In this document: piece by piece, positions 8,192-16,322 of the stretch
How positions within the stretch are numbered: position 1 is the stretch's first letter
How the letters are laid out: the number at the start of each line of letters is the position of its first letter
Source of the DNA: Bacteroidota bacterium
Lineage (GTDB): Bacteria; Bacteroidota; Bacteroidia; Chitinophagales; Chitinophagaceae
Direction: 5' to 3'
Length of the DNA stretch: 46,610 nt
NCBI GenBank assembly: GCA_018268055.1
Contig: JAFDXF010000002.1
Span: 1 to 46,610 of the forward strand
Made by a program: the position numbers and the translations under genes
Notes under the pieces: generated by a model
What the model was told of the DNA's origin: nothing
Databases searched by the model: none
What the model saw: the letters and a program-made list of their open reading frames with translations, nothing else

Positions 8192-8211
8192 AATCACCTC
8201 TCTTTTCTTTC
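8178..8211 (+). terminator. Possible terminator overlapping the stop codon
   Basis: AAAGAGAG at 8178-8185 pairs with CTCTCTTT at 8198-8205 around a 12-base loop that contains the stop codon of the preceding gene. A T-rich tract follows. The long loop makes this a moderate candidate. Confidence 0.4.
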
Positions 8212-8329
8212 TATAAATATTTCAATTAATAGCAGCATACTTACTTTTTTTTATTCCCTACTCTGAATGTATTTAGCTATTTTAGCTACACTATAATCTG
8301 CTAATGGTGCAAATAAAGTTTATTTTCTG

Positions 8330-9292
8330 ATGCCTGCTGTATCTGTAATCATACCCAATTATAATCATGGCGCTTTTTTAAAAGAGCGAATTGATTCTGT
8401 TTTGAATCAAACTTTTACTGATTATGAAGTAATTATTTTGGATGATGCTTCAACAGATAATAGTAAAGAGATAATTGAAGAATACAGCCTTAATCCAAAA
8501 ATCAGTCATATAATTTATAATGAAAATAATTCCGGTTCACCTTTTAAGCAATGGGCCAAAGGAATTGCTTTGGCAAAAGCTGATTGGATTTGGATTGCCG
8601 AGAGTGATGACTCCGCTAATTCGTCTTTTCTACAAAAAACAATGAAAGTTTTACAAGCAAATATTGATGCTGACTGTTGCTATTGTGACTCTTATCTAAT
8701 AAATGATAACAATGAAGTGACCGATAAGTTTTCAATCGCTAAAAATTATTTTTTTCAAACAGACAAGTGGTCTTCTTCTTCTTTTACGAAAGGGATTTCA
8801 GAGTTAAACTCCTCTTTGAAATACGTTTGCACTATCAATAATGCGAGTGCACTCATTTTCAAAAAATCAATCTTCACTAATTTTGAAGAAGATATAATAT
8901 CTTACCGCTATTATGGTGATTGGTTTTTCTATATCAATGCTCTACGGCTACATAACATTTTTTATCTAGCTGACCCGCTTTCTTCATGCAGAATACATAC
9001 AAACAGTTTTGTAAACAAACCAAATCCTGGTCTTAATACGAAAACGGAACTTTTCAGAATACTTAGGTTTTTACTTTCACTTCCTGAAATCCATGACAAA
9101 AAGAAATTAACTAACTTTTTTTGTCTCCGTTATTTAGGCTCTGGCTGGATAAAAGAAGGATTAAAAGCCTCATCCCTCTTGATGAGCAACTATATAAAAG
9201 AAGACAGAAAACTGGCATTAAAAATTATCCCAAAACTTATTTGGTATAAATTATCTAGAAGAAAAATGCCTTCTTACATTTCTAATTCCTAA
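8330..9292 (+). CDS. GT2 family glycosyltransferase
   Basis: This 320-aa cytoplasmic protein has a GT-A fold. It begins VSVIIPNYNHGAFLKERI, has the motif DDASTDNSKEI near residue 37 and the AESDDS metal-binding triad near residue 87, then YYGDWFFYINAL near 195, where GT2 enzymes usually place the catalytic acidic residue. No transmembrane segments are seen. The donor and acceptor are unknown. It lies 42 bases upstream of a second glycosyltransferase on the same strand, and the pair probably acts in glycan assembly with the heptose operon upstream. The base composition is slightly more AT-rich than its neighbours, which hints at an accessory glycan locus. Confidence 0.9.
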   Translation: MPAVSVIIPNYNHGAFLKERIDSVLNQTFTDYEVIILDDASTDNSKEIIEEYSLNPKISHIIYNENNSGSPFKQWAKGIALAKADWIWIAESDDSANSSFLQKTMKVLQANIDADCCYCDSYLINDNNEVTDKFSIAKNYFFQTDKWSSSSFTKGISELNSSLKYVCTINNASALIFKKSIFTNFEEDIISYRYYGDWFFYINALRLHNIFYLADPLSSCRIHTNSFVNKPNPGLNTKTELFRILRFLLSLPEIHDKKKLTNFFCLRYLGSGWIKEGLKASSLLMSNYIKEDRKLALKIIPKLIWYKLSRRKMPSYISNS

Positions 9293-9333
9293 TTTTCCAA
9301 AAAATTTATTGAGTATAAAATTCTATTGTATAA

Positions 9334-10278
9334 ATGAGGACAGTTTGTACCATTATTACACCTGATTATATTCCTTTTGTCAAGGTGCTAAGTCAGTCAT
9401 TAAGAAAATTTATACCTGATATTAACTTACATATATTGGTAACTGGTGAAGTACAACAAAATACTGATGACACTATTATCATACATTCATTAATCTCTGT
9501 TATTAATTCTCCTACGGCAAAGGGCATATATAATAAATACGCACATACTAACAAAGACCATTTCCGATGGGCATTAAAACCGGTGTTTATCAGCTATTTG
9601 CTAAATAAAGGTTTTGATAAAATATTATATGTGGACAACGATCTTTTCTTTGTAAACAATTATGATTTTCTCTTTGACGAACTTGATACGTTCGATATTT
9701 TATTAACTCCACATTGGACCAATATCAACCCCATAGATGATGAGAAAGGCCTTATTGATGTATTACAAGGGGGGTTATATAACGCAGGATTTATAGGTGT
9801 TAATAAGAATGCTATTGAGGCGATAAATTGGTGGGCAGAAGCCTGCCATTATAAAACTGAAAAAAATTATCATCTTGGATTATATGATGATCAAAAGTAC
9901 CTAGATGTTCTGCCTGCTCAATTTAATAATGTAAAAGTGATCAAACATCAAGGTTGCAACCTTGCCTCGTGGAACATTCAAACTTGCAAAAGAAGCATGA
10001 CCAATAACCAAGTAATGATTAATCAAAAATATGAACCCATATTTATTCACTTTAACAGAGAAACCATCGCTGCTATTTTTAATAAAAAAGATAGGTATTT
10101 AGAACCATATCTTGTCCAATATATCAATGCTCTGAAAACTGAAGGATTTGACATGTATCACAATCAAGGAAATCTTGATTTTTCAAATTTCGACTCCCCT
10201 ATCTTTAAAATTAAGCGAAAGTTGCTAATACGCACTAGACTAAAACGGCTCTTGTTCAAACTTGCTCAAAAATTATAA
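9334..10278 (+). CDS. Glycosyltransferase with GT8-like DxD motif
   Basis: This 314-aa protein has an N-terminal nucleotide-sugar fold (TVCTIITPDYIPFVKVLSQS). A strong metal-binding motif, LYVDNDLFFVNNY, lies near residue 105. A GGLYNAGFIGVNKNA motif near 147 and a YDDQKYLDVLP motif near 188 resemble GT8-type and related retaining transferases, in which the DxD binds the metal and nucleotide. A His-containing KHQGCNLASWN stretch follows near 213. It is soluble, with a basic C-terminal helix rich in Lys/Arg that could associate with the membrane. It follows the GT2 gene and is probably cotranscribed with it. Specificity cannot be deduced. Confidence 0.82.
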   Translation: MRTVCTIITPDYIPFVKVLSQSLRKFIPDINLHILVTGEVQQNTDDTIIIHSLISVINSPTAKGIYNKYAHTNKDHFRWALKPVFISYLLNKGFDKILYVDNDLFFVNNYDFLFDELDTFDILLTPHWTNINPIDDEKGLIDVLQGGLYNAGFIGVNKNAIEAINWWAEACHYKTEKNYHLGLYDDQKYLDVLPAQFNNVKVIKHQGCNLASWNIQTCKRSMTNNQVMINQKYEPIFIHFNRETIAAIFNKKDRYLEPYLVQYINALKTEGFDMYHNQGNLDFSNFDSPIFKIKRKLLIRTRLKRLLFKLAQKL

Positions 10279-10313
10279 GAAGTGAATTATAAATTCATAA
10301 ATGAAAAAAAACA

Positions 10314-12107
10314 TTAATCATCCAACTTCAACACGGCCAAAAACGCTTCCTGAGGCACTTCCACATTTCCTATCTGACGCATACGCTTTTTCCCTTCCTT
10401 TTGTTTTTCCAAAAGTTTACGTTTACGGCTTATATCACCGCCATAACATTTAGCGGTAACATCCTTGCGCATTGCAGATATATTTTCTCTCGAAACAATT
10501 TTTGCACCAATCGCAGCTTGAATTGCAATCTGAAATTGCTGACGAGGTAATAACTCTTTTAGTTTCTCACAAAGTTTTCTTCCAAAATCTTGCGCTCTGC
10601 TACGGTGAATCAAAGCAGATAGCGCATCCACTTTATCATTGTTCAATAGAATATCCATTTTAACAATATCACTATCACGATAGCCAATTGGATGATAATC
10701 AAATGAAGCATAGCCTCTCGTTTGTGATTTCAATTTATCATAAAAATCAAAAACAATTTCGGTAAGTGGCATTTCAAAAATCAATTCTACTCTTGTTTGG
10801 GTCAGGTAGCTTTGATTCACTAATATACCGCGCTTGCCCAAACACAATGTCATAATATTGCCAATATATTCCGGCTTAGTTATTATTTGTGCTTTGATAA
10901 AAGGTTCTTCTATTCGTTCTGTTTTTACCGGATCGGGAAACTCAGTCGGATTATTCACAATAATCTTTTCTCCCTTAGTAGTGTGTGCAATAAAACTAAC
11001 GTTGGGCACAGTGGTAATGACAGTTTGATTGAACTCACGCTCCAATCGCTCCTGAATAATTTCCATGTGCAACATCCCTAAGAAGCCACAACGAAAACCA
11101 AATCCCAATGCCTGAGAAGTTTCCAATTCATAAGTCAGTGAAGCGTCATTCAACTGTAGCTTATCCATACAATCACGCAGCTCTTCAAACTCATCCGTAT
11201 TCACCGGAAAAATTCCGGCAAATACCATCGGTTTCACTTCTTCAAAACCTTTAATTGCAACGGGATTTTCATTGGTAGCAAGTGTTATCGTATCACCTAC
11301 TTGTACTTCTTTGGCATTTTTTATTCCGGTGATGATATAACCCACATCGCCACAATTCACTTCCTTTCTCTCCGTCATCTTCAATTTTAAAATACCAATT
11401 TCATCTGCTTCGTATTCTTGGCCGGTGCTTACAAATTTTACTTTATCGTCTTTTTTAATAGAACCATTTAATATACGATAGTAAACGATGATGCCGCGAA
11501 AACTATTAAATACAGAATCAAAAATCAATGCTTGCAAAGGTGCAGCTTCATCCCCTTTTGGAGCAGGGATGCGAGCAACGATAGATTCCAAAACTTTATC
11601 TACACCCAATCCGGTACGCCCGCTTGCGTGCAAAATATCTTCTCGTTTACAGCCAATCAAGTCCACAATTTGATCTTCCACTTCTTCAATCATAGCACCG
11701 TCCATATCAATCTTATTGATAACCGGAATAATTTCCAGATTATTATCAATTGCCAGATAAAGATTGCTGATCGTTTGTGCCTGTATGCCCTGAGTAGCAT
11801 CTACCAGTAGGAGCGCACCCTCGCAGGCGGCTAATGCACGGCTTACCTCATAACTAAAATCCACGTGTCCGGGCGTATCAATCAGATTCAAAGTATAATC
11901 CTTCCCGTCATTCGCTTTGTAATTAATCTGAATGGCATGGCTTTTAATGGTAATACCCTTCTCTCTTTCCAGATCCATATTATCCAACACTTGATCCATC
12001 ATCTCTCTTTCGTTGATGGTATTCGTTTGCTGCAATAATCTGTCAGCCAATGTACTTTTTCCGTGATCAATGTGTGCAATAATGCAGAAATTTCTTATTT
12101 GTTTCAT
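10314..12107 (-). CDS. lepA: Elongation factor 4 (LepA)
   Basis: This 597-aa translational GTPase has the full LepA architecture: G1 AHIDHGKST near residue 12, G2 region REKGITIK near 49, G3 DTPGH near 77, G4 NKID near 131, EF-G-like domains II, III and V, and the LepA-specific C-terminal domain ending near the basic stretch [19 protein letters not shown]4 back-translocates or remodels ribosomes under stress conditions. The length equals the family norm. It is a single gene facing away from the 12324 gene, with a TACCTTTG promoter box at 12159-12166 on its strand. Confidence 0.97.
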   Translation of the reverse strand: MKQIRNFCIIAHIDHGKSTLADRLLQQTNTINEREMMDQVLDNMDLEREKGITIKSHAIQINYKANDGKDYTLNLIDTPGHVDFSYEVSRALAACEGALLLVDATQGIQAQTISNLYLAIDNNLEIIPVINKIDMDGAMIEEVEDQIVDLIGCKREDILHASGRTGLGVDKVLESIVARIPAPKGDEAAPLQALIFDSVFNSFRGIIVYYRILNGSIKKDDKVKFVSTGQEYEADEIGILKLKMTERKEVNCGDVGYIITGIKNAKEVQVGDTITLATNENPVAIKGFEEVKPMVFAGIFPVNTDEFEELRDCMDKLQLNDASLTYELETSQALGFGFRCGFLGMLHMEIIQERLEREFNQTVITTVPNVSFIAHTTKGEKIIVNNPTEFPDPVKTERIEEPFIKAQIITKPEYIGNIMTLCLGKRGILVNQSYLTQTRVELIFEMPLTEIVFDFYDKLKSQTRGYASFDYHPIGYRDSDIVKMDILLNNDKVDALSALIHRSRAQDFGRKLCEKLKELLPRQQFQIAIQAAIGAKIVSRENISAMRKDVTAKCYGGDISRKRKLLEKQKEGKKRMRQIGNVEVPQEAFLAVLKLDD

Positions 12108-12158
12108 CTACTTTAATTCCCCCGCCTGCCCTTAGGCTGCCCTTTTTTTGGGGGTGTG

Positions 12159-12166
12159 CAAAGGTA
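12159..12166 (-). promoter_or_regulatory. -7 box TACCTTTG for lepA
   Basis: The minus strand reads TACCTTTGC, an exact TAnnTTTG match, about 52 bases before the lepA ATG. The predicted leader begins with a C5/G5 complementary pair (minus-strand CCCCC near 12154-12150 and GGGGG near 12123-12119) that could form a 5' stem-loop. Confidence 0.6.
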
Positions 12167-12323
12167 AGGAATTAGCAGCGGCAACAGCTTTTAATTGATA
12201 GCTTTCAATTTTTGATGACGTAAGCTTCTGTTCCTTGATTGAGCTTCCGTTGCGACGCTCCGTTCAACAGTTTGTTCGCTTATCATCAAACTTTAATTTG
12301 GGCAGCAATACTTAATATTGCAG

Positions 12324-12956
12324 ATGCTTTTACAAATCGCCCCCTATCTCGGTTATTTAGCATCTTTTATGCTTGCCTTAGGCCTTTTAGTAAACAATGA
12401 TTTAAAATTTCGTTGGTTTAATACATGCGGCAATGTGGCCTTTATCATCTATGGCATCATTATTAGCGCCTATCCCGTTCTACTTACCAATGTTATTCTA
12501 ATATGCATCAATGTATTTTATCTATACCGCATTTACAATCGTAAAGAATATTTTGAGTTGATTGAATTTGACAATGGCGGCGTCATGGTGGATCGCTTTT
12601 TAAGCTTTTACAAAGAAGACATTGCCAACTACTTCCCCGATTTTAATAGAGAGCAGATGATTGGAAATTTAAACTTTGTAGTACTTCGTGATCTGGTCAT
12701 TGCCAACATCTTCAGTGCTAAAAAAGATGCAGCAGGAAATGCTGAAGTGATACTCAATTATACAGTTCCAAAATACAGAGACTTCAAAGTAGGCCGATAT
12801 ATTTTTGACTCTGAAAAAGAATTTTTATTATCAAAAGGAGTACGTAAAGTTTATTATAGAAAAATAGCCAATGAAAAGCATAAACGCTTTTTAGAGGTTA
12901 CAGGCTTTTCTACAGATGAAATAAATGACCAACCTTGCATTGCCAGAAATATTTAA
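12324..12956 (+). CDS. Membrane protein with C-terminal GNAT-like domain
   Basis: This roughly 210-aa protein has an N-terminal membrane part with helices at about residues 5-25, 35-52 and 55-75 (YgjV-like layout). A soluble C-terminal half follows. The segment VPKYRDFKVGRYIF near 152, followed by LLSKGVRKVYYR and HKRFLEVTGF, matches the beta4-alpha3-beta5 core of GNAT acetyltransferases, where the acetyl-CoA loop is normally Q/RxxGxG/A. Here the loop reads YRDFKVGRY and is degenerate. The function is not recognised; a membrane-tethered acetyltransferase is inference. The ATG at 12324 is preferred over TTG at 12318. No operon partner is seen. Confidence 0.78.
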   Translation: MLLQIAPYLGYLASFMLALGLLVNNDLKFRWFNTCGNVAFIIYGIIISAYPVLLTNVILICINVFYLYRIYNRKEYFELIEFDNGGVMVDRFLSFYKEDIANYFPDFNREQMIGNLNFVVLRDLVIANIFSAKKDAAGNAEVILNYTVPKYRDFKVGRYIFDSEKEFLLSKGVRKVYYRKIANEKHKRFLEVTGFSTDEINDQPCIARNI

Positions 12957-13100
12957 AGCGATACACAAGGCTCTCCAAAGAAGTGGTTTTGCGGAAACGA
13001 AAACACGCTTCAAACCTTCAGTTATCCTATCACTATAATGATCAATACAATAGCGATTTCATCCCCACAAGACTGATTAAAACATTCAATCTCAAATTAG

Positions 13101-15248
13101 CTAAAATGCTTTTTTATCTGTCTGCTCCGCCTTTGGAGGATTTTGCTGTTTTATCATATCCTCAACTACTTTCACCGCTTGATCCAAATAAATATCTTTA
13201 CCCAAACTCTTGAGCCACTGATTAAAACGATCGGTCTTTGCTTTATCATTTTCCCATTTATCTAAATCGCCCGGAATGCTGGCAACATTATTTGTATCCT
13301 TTAGCTTCAGCAAGGTTTCTAATTGTTTTACAGTAGCACGAATATTTTGCTGCTCTTTACGATATTTAGCCAATTGAAGTGAATATTGTTTGTTATTCTC
13401 TTTCGACAGCCATTCAGAAGCATCTTTAATCAATTTAAAGGTTTGATCATTCGCCAATCTTTCATTACTCATTTGTTGCACTAACTTCAAATCATATCCG
13501 GGATTCCAAGCATTGTATTTTGCTTTTTTAATTTCATCCCAAGGCAAAGCATCCGGATCATCTTTTTCTCTGATTTTCAAATATTCCAGATTGTCCGGCA
13601 ATACAATGTCTGATGCAACACCTTTTAGCTGAGTAGCACCTCCATTTATTCTGTAAAATTTTTGTAGTGTCAGTTTCAGTGTTCCCAAATCTGCATTGGA
13701 ATTGCTGTATCCATTATCCGGATCAAGACCAATATTTCTTTGTACTGTACCTTTGCCATACGTAGAAGTACTGCCAATAATAATTCCTCTGTTATAATCT
13801 TGAATAGCTGCTGCAAAAATTTCGGAAGCTGAAGCGCTGAGTTCATTTACCATTACTGCAAGCGGCCCTGAATACAATACACTTTTCTCTTTATCTTTTA
13901 ATACACTTGGTGCACCATCTCTGTCTTTTACTTGTACCACAGGCCCTTCTTCTATAAACAATCCCACCATCTGTACCACATCATAAAGAGAGCCGCCTCC
14001 GTTATTTCTAAGGTCAATCACAATACCTTCTACTTTTTGCTCTTTTAATTTTTCTACCTCTTTAGCTACATCAATATAGCTGCGTGGCCCATTTGAATGT
14101 TCAAAATCTGCATAAAATTCCGGTAGAAAAATATAGCCGATTTTTTTTCCATTTTCATTCACTACTGCACTGCGTGCATAGGTTTCATCTTGTACAATTT
14201 TATCTCTGATTAAAGTTATTGTTTTAATTGACCCGTCTTGTCTCTTTACGGTAAGTCTTACTTCGGTGCCTTGTTTTCCTCTGATTACTTTTACAGCATC
14301 CTGTACAGTAAAGCCAACCAGATCAACAGGCTCTCCTTTGCCTTGTGCTACTTTTTGAATGATATCACCCACTTTTAACTCGCCTGATTTATAAGCAGGG
14401 CTTCCTGTAATGATGCTGGTGATTTTTATATTCCCGTCATCGTATTGCAATGAAGCGCCAATACCAAAAAAAGTTCCGCTCATCTCTTCATCAAAATATC
14501 TTTTATCAACCGGAGGGAAAAACTCAGTATGTGGATCCATTGTAGTAGTCACAGAATTTACAAATAGACTAAACTTGTCATCGTCATTGAATTTAAAACG
14601 ATAACGCTCAAATGTCCGATCAATAATTTTTTTCACTTTATCTCTTGCATCTTTCTCCAACGCTTCATCCGACTTGTTTACGGCACTATCCTTTCCATTA
14701 CTTTTTTCCCTTGCATCCAATAGATCGGAATAACGATCCAAGGTCATATACTTTAATTTCTTTCTCCATCTTTCCTTTAACGCAGCTTCATTATTTGGTG
14801 CAGTTAATTTATCTCCATCCAGGTTTGCTTCTTCATCTACATTGAAATCAAAGGGTTTTGAAAGAATCTCTTGATAAATAACAGCGGCCTGCTCCATACG
14901 AGTATTGAATATATTACCCGCAGCCTGAAAAAACTCAACGGGCGCAGTACCTTTTATTTCATCATCAATTCGTGTTTCGTATTTTTTCTTGAGTTCATCT
15001 ATATCACTGCTTAGATAAAAAGTTTTCTCTTCATCCATTTGTTTTATGTACTTGGCAAAAACTTTTTTGGAAAACTGATCATCCATTTTTTGTGGGCTGA
15101 AATGGCCTGCTTTCAACATCTCACCTACCAATCTCAGAATCTCTTCATATTTGGTTACAGGTTTGTTAGATCTCGAAGTTCCCATCGTTTTGAAAGCAAG
15201 AAATGAACCTGCTACTACCATCATAATTACAATCGGCAATCTCTTCAT
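13101..15248 (-). CDS. prc: C-terminal processing (tail-specific) protease, S41A Prc/Tsp-like
   Basis: This 715-aa periplasmic serine protease has, in order: a signal peptide (MKRLPIVIMMVVAGSFLAF), an N-terminal helical Tsp domain, a PDZ domain starting at FGIGASLQYD near residue 262, the S41 core with VIDLRNNGGGS near 410, the nucleophile Ser in SASASE near residue 473, the catalytic Lys in YGKGTVQ near 499, and a C-terminal DUF3340-type helical region. Such proteases degrade or process envelope proteins by their C-termini. An ATG at 15278 would add ten residues before the signal peptide, but the TATTTTTG box at 15283-15290 puts the transcript start near that codon, so 15248 is preferred. 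Confidence 0.95.
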   Translation of the reverse strand: MKRLPIVIMMVVAGSFLAFKTMGTSRSNKPVTKYEEILRLVGEMLKAGHFSPQKMDDQFSKKVFAKYIKQMDEEKTFYLSSDIDELKKKYETRIDDEIKGTAPVEFFQAAGNIFNTRMEQAAVIYQEILSKPFDFNVDEEANLDGDKLTAPNNEAALKERWRKKLKYMTLDRYSDLLDAREKSNGKDSAVNKSDEALEKDARDKVKKIIDRTFERYRFKFNDDDKFSLFVNSVTTTMDPHTEFFPPVDKRYFDEEMSGTFFGIGASLQYDDGNIKITSIITGSPAYKSGELKVGDIIQKVAQGKGEPVDLVGFTVQDAVKVIRGKQGTEVRLTVKRQDGSIKTITLIRDKIVQDETYARSAVVNENGKKIGYIFLPEFYADFEHSNGPRSYIDVAKEVEKLKEQKVEGIVIDLRNNGGGSLYDVVQMVGLFIEEGPVVQVKDRDGAPSVLKDKEKSVLYSGPLAVMVNELSASASEIFAAAIQDYNRGIIIGSTSTYGKGTVQRNIGLDPDNGYSNSNADLGTLKLTLQKFYRINGGATQLKGVASDIVLPDNLEYLKIREKDDPDALPWDEIKKAKYNAWNPGYDLKLVQQMSNERLANDQTFKLIKDASEWLSKENNKQYSLQLAKYRKEQQNIRATVKQLETLLKLKDTNNVASIPGDLDKWENDKAKTDRFNQWLKSLGKDIYLDQAVKVVEDMIKQQNPPKAEQTDKKAF

Positions 15249-15282
15249 ATTAAATATATATTTTAATGCTTCGGACATTCTT

Positions 15283-15290
15283 CAAAAATA
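15283..15290 (-). promoter_or_regulatory. -7 box TATTTTTG for the Prc-like protease
   Basis: An exact TAnnTTTG match on the minus strand, 34 bases before the ATG at 15248. It argues against the upstream ATG at 15278, which would then be almost leaderless. Confidence 0.5.
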
Positions 15291-15427
15291 ATATAAAAAT
15301 GCTGTCTTTGTTGTATTTGCAAGCATTTAACACAGGTTTTTGATAGTCGGAAAAAATTAAGTCATTGGTGTTTCAAAATATTTTTCAAATGGATCTTGTT
15401 TTATTTTTTAAAAAAAGGCATTTTACT

Positions 15428-15435
15428 TATTTTTG
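15428..15435 (+). promoter_or_regulatory. -7 box TATTTTTG for tRNA-His
   Basis: An exact TAnnTTTG match 15 bases before the tRNA-His 5' end. Spacing is right for a short tRNA leader. A TTG at 15396 is too far away to be a standard -33 element. Confidence 0.55.
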
Positions 15436-15450
15436 CCGTCTGTTAAAATG

Positions 15451-15524
15451 GTGGCTATAGCTCAGTTGGTTAGAGCATCAGATTGTGGTTCTGAGGGTCG
15501 CCGGTTCGAACCCGGTTAGCCACC
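15451..15524 (+). tRNA. tRNA-His (anticodon GTG)
   Basis: A full cloverleaf is visible: acceptor GTGGCTA/TAGCCAC, D-arm GCTCAGTTGGTTAGAGC, anticodon arm TCAGA-TTGTGGT-TCTGA with GTG, and T-arm CCGG-TTCGAAC-CCGG. The discriminator is C and the base before the 5' end (15450) is G, so the histidine-specific G-1:C73 pair is encoded. CCA is not fully encoded. A terminator-like hairpin follows 13 bases later. Confidence 0.96.
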
Positions 15525-15536
15525 CAAAATTTCACA

Positions 15537-15566
15537 ACCCTGTTTCCCTTTAAACAGGGTTTTATT
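15537..15566 (+). terminator. Intrinsic terminator after tRNA-His
   Basis: ACCCTGTTT at 15537-15545 pairs with AAACAGGGT at 15552-15560 around a six-base loop, followed by a short T-rich tract. It lies only about 11-17 bases before the start codon of the DUF445 gene, so it may act as a leader hairpin or attenuator for that gene as well as ending the tRNA transcript. Confidence 0.7.
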
Positions 15567-15576
15567 GTAATTGTAT

Positions 15577-16188
15577 ATGAGCATTTGGATTGTCATTTTT
15601 GTTCCACTTATTTCTGCTTTTATCGGATGGGTTACTAATTGGGTGGCTATAAAAATGCTCTTTCATCCGCGTGAGCCAAAAAAAATTTTAGGATTCACAT
15701 TTCAAGGCATTTTTCCTAAAAGACAAAAACAGTTTGCATTAAAATTAGGAAACTTAGTAAGCAGCGAATTTCTTTCTTTTGATGATATTGAAAGTAAAAT
15801 AAGCAATCCTGAAAATCTTAAAAAAATTATGCCCTTCATTGAAGAGCATATTGATGATTTTTTGAAAAACAAGCTTAGTGAAGAAATGCCGGTTATCAGT
15901 ATGTTCATTGGCGATAAAACAATTCACAAACTCAAATCCGCATTGATGAAAGAAATTGAAACACTATTCCCTGAGATAATGCGGAAATATGCTGGCAACT
16001 TAAAAACAGAACTTGACTTAGAACAAATTGTTATTCAGAAAGTTTCTTCTTTCTCTTCGGATAAGTTAGAAGACACGCTATATCAGATTATGTCCAAAGA
16101 ATTCAGGTTTGTAGAAATAATTGGCGGAGTGATTGGTCTGATCATCGGACTGTTACAAGTTTTGTTAACGTTTTTAACAACTAAGTGA
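15577..16188 (+). CDS. DUF445 family membrane protein
   Basis: This 203-aa protein has an N-terminal transmembrane helix (about residues 2-26) running into GWVTNWVAIKMLFHP, the characteristic DUF445 signature, then GIFPKRQKQFALKLG. An amphipathic, charged central region follows, and a C-terminal hydrophobic helix lies at about 177-200 (GGVIGLIIGLLQVLL). The function of DUF445 is not established. The ATG at 15577 is chosen; a TTG two codons earlier (15571) is possible. No promoter is visible between the tRNA-His terminator and the gene, so expression may depend on read-through from the tRNA-His promoter. Confidence 0.85.
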   Translation: MSIWIVIFVPLISAFIGWVTNWVAIKMLFHPREPKKILGFTFQGIFPKRQKQFALKLGNLVSSEFLSFDDIESKISNPENLKKIMPFIEEHIDDFLKNKLSEEMPVISMFIGDKTIHKLKSALMKEIETLFPEIMRKYAGNLKTELDLEQIVIQKVSSFSSDKLEDTLYQIMSKEFRFVEIIGGVIGLIIGLLQVLLTFLTTK

Positions 16189-16243
16189 TAACAAAAAAAT
16201 CATTTTTCCTTTAGAACTTTACAAAAACCATTCATCAAGATAT

Positions 16244-16251
16244 TACCTTTC
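16244..16251 (+). promoter_or_regulatory. Possible -7 box TACCTTTC for the TonB-dependent receptor
   Basis: Seven of eight positions match TAnnTTTG. Six bases downstream, AAGGTT at 16257-16262 pairs with AACCTT at 16267-16272, so the predicted mRNA would start with a small hairpin. The leader to the ATG would be about 65 bases. Confidence 0.35.
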
Positions 16252-16322
16252 AATAGAAGGTTATTAAACCTTAAATCGTCTAACTTATCTAAATCATTTA
16301 ACTATCACATTAAAATAAAAAA

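Noticed and set aside
12935..13213. 92-codon plus-strand open frame between two genes
   Set aside because: It overlaps the end of the membrane/GNAT-like gene and the coding end of the Prc protease, and has no recognisable motif.
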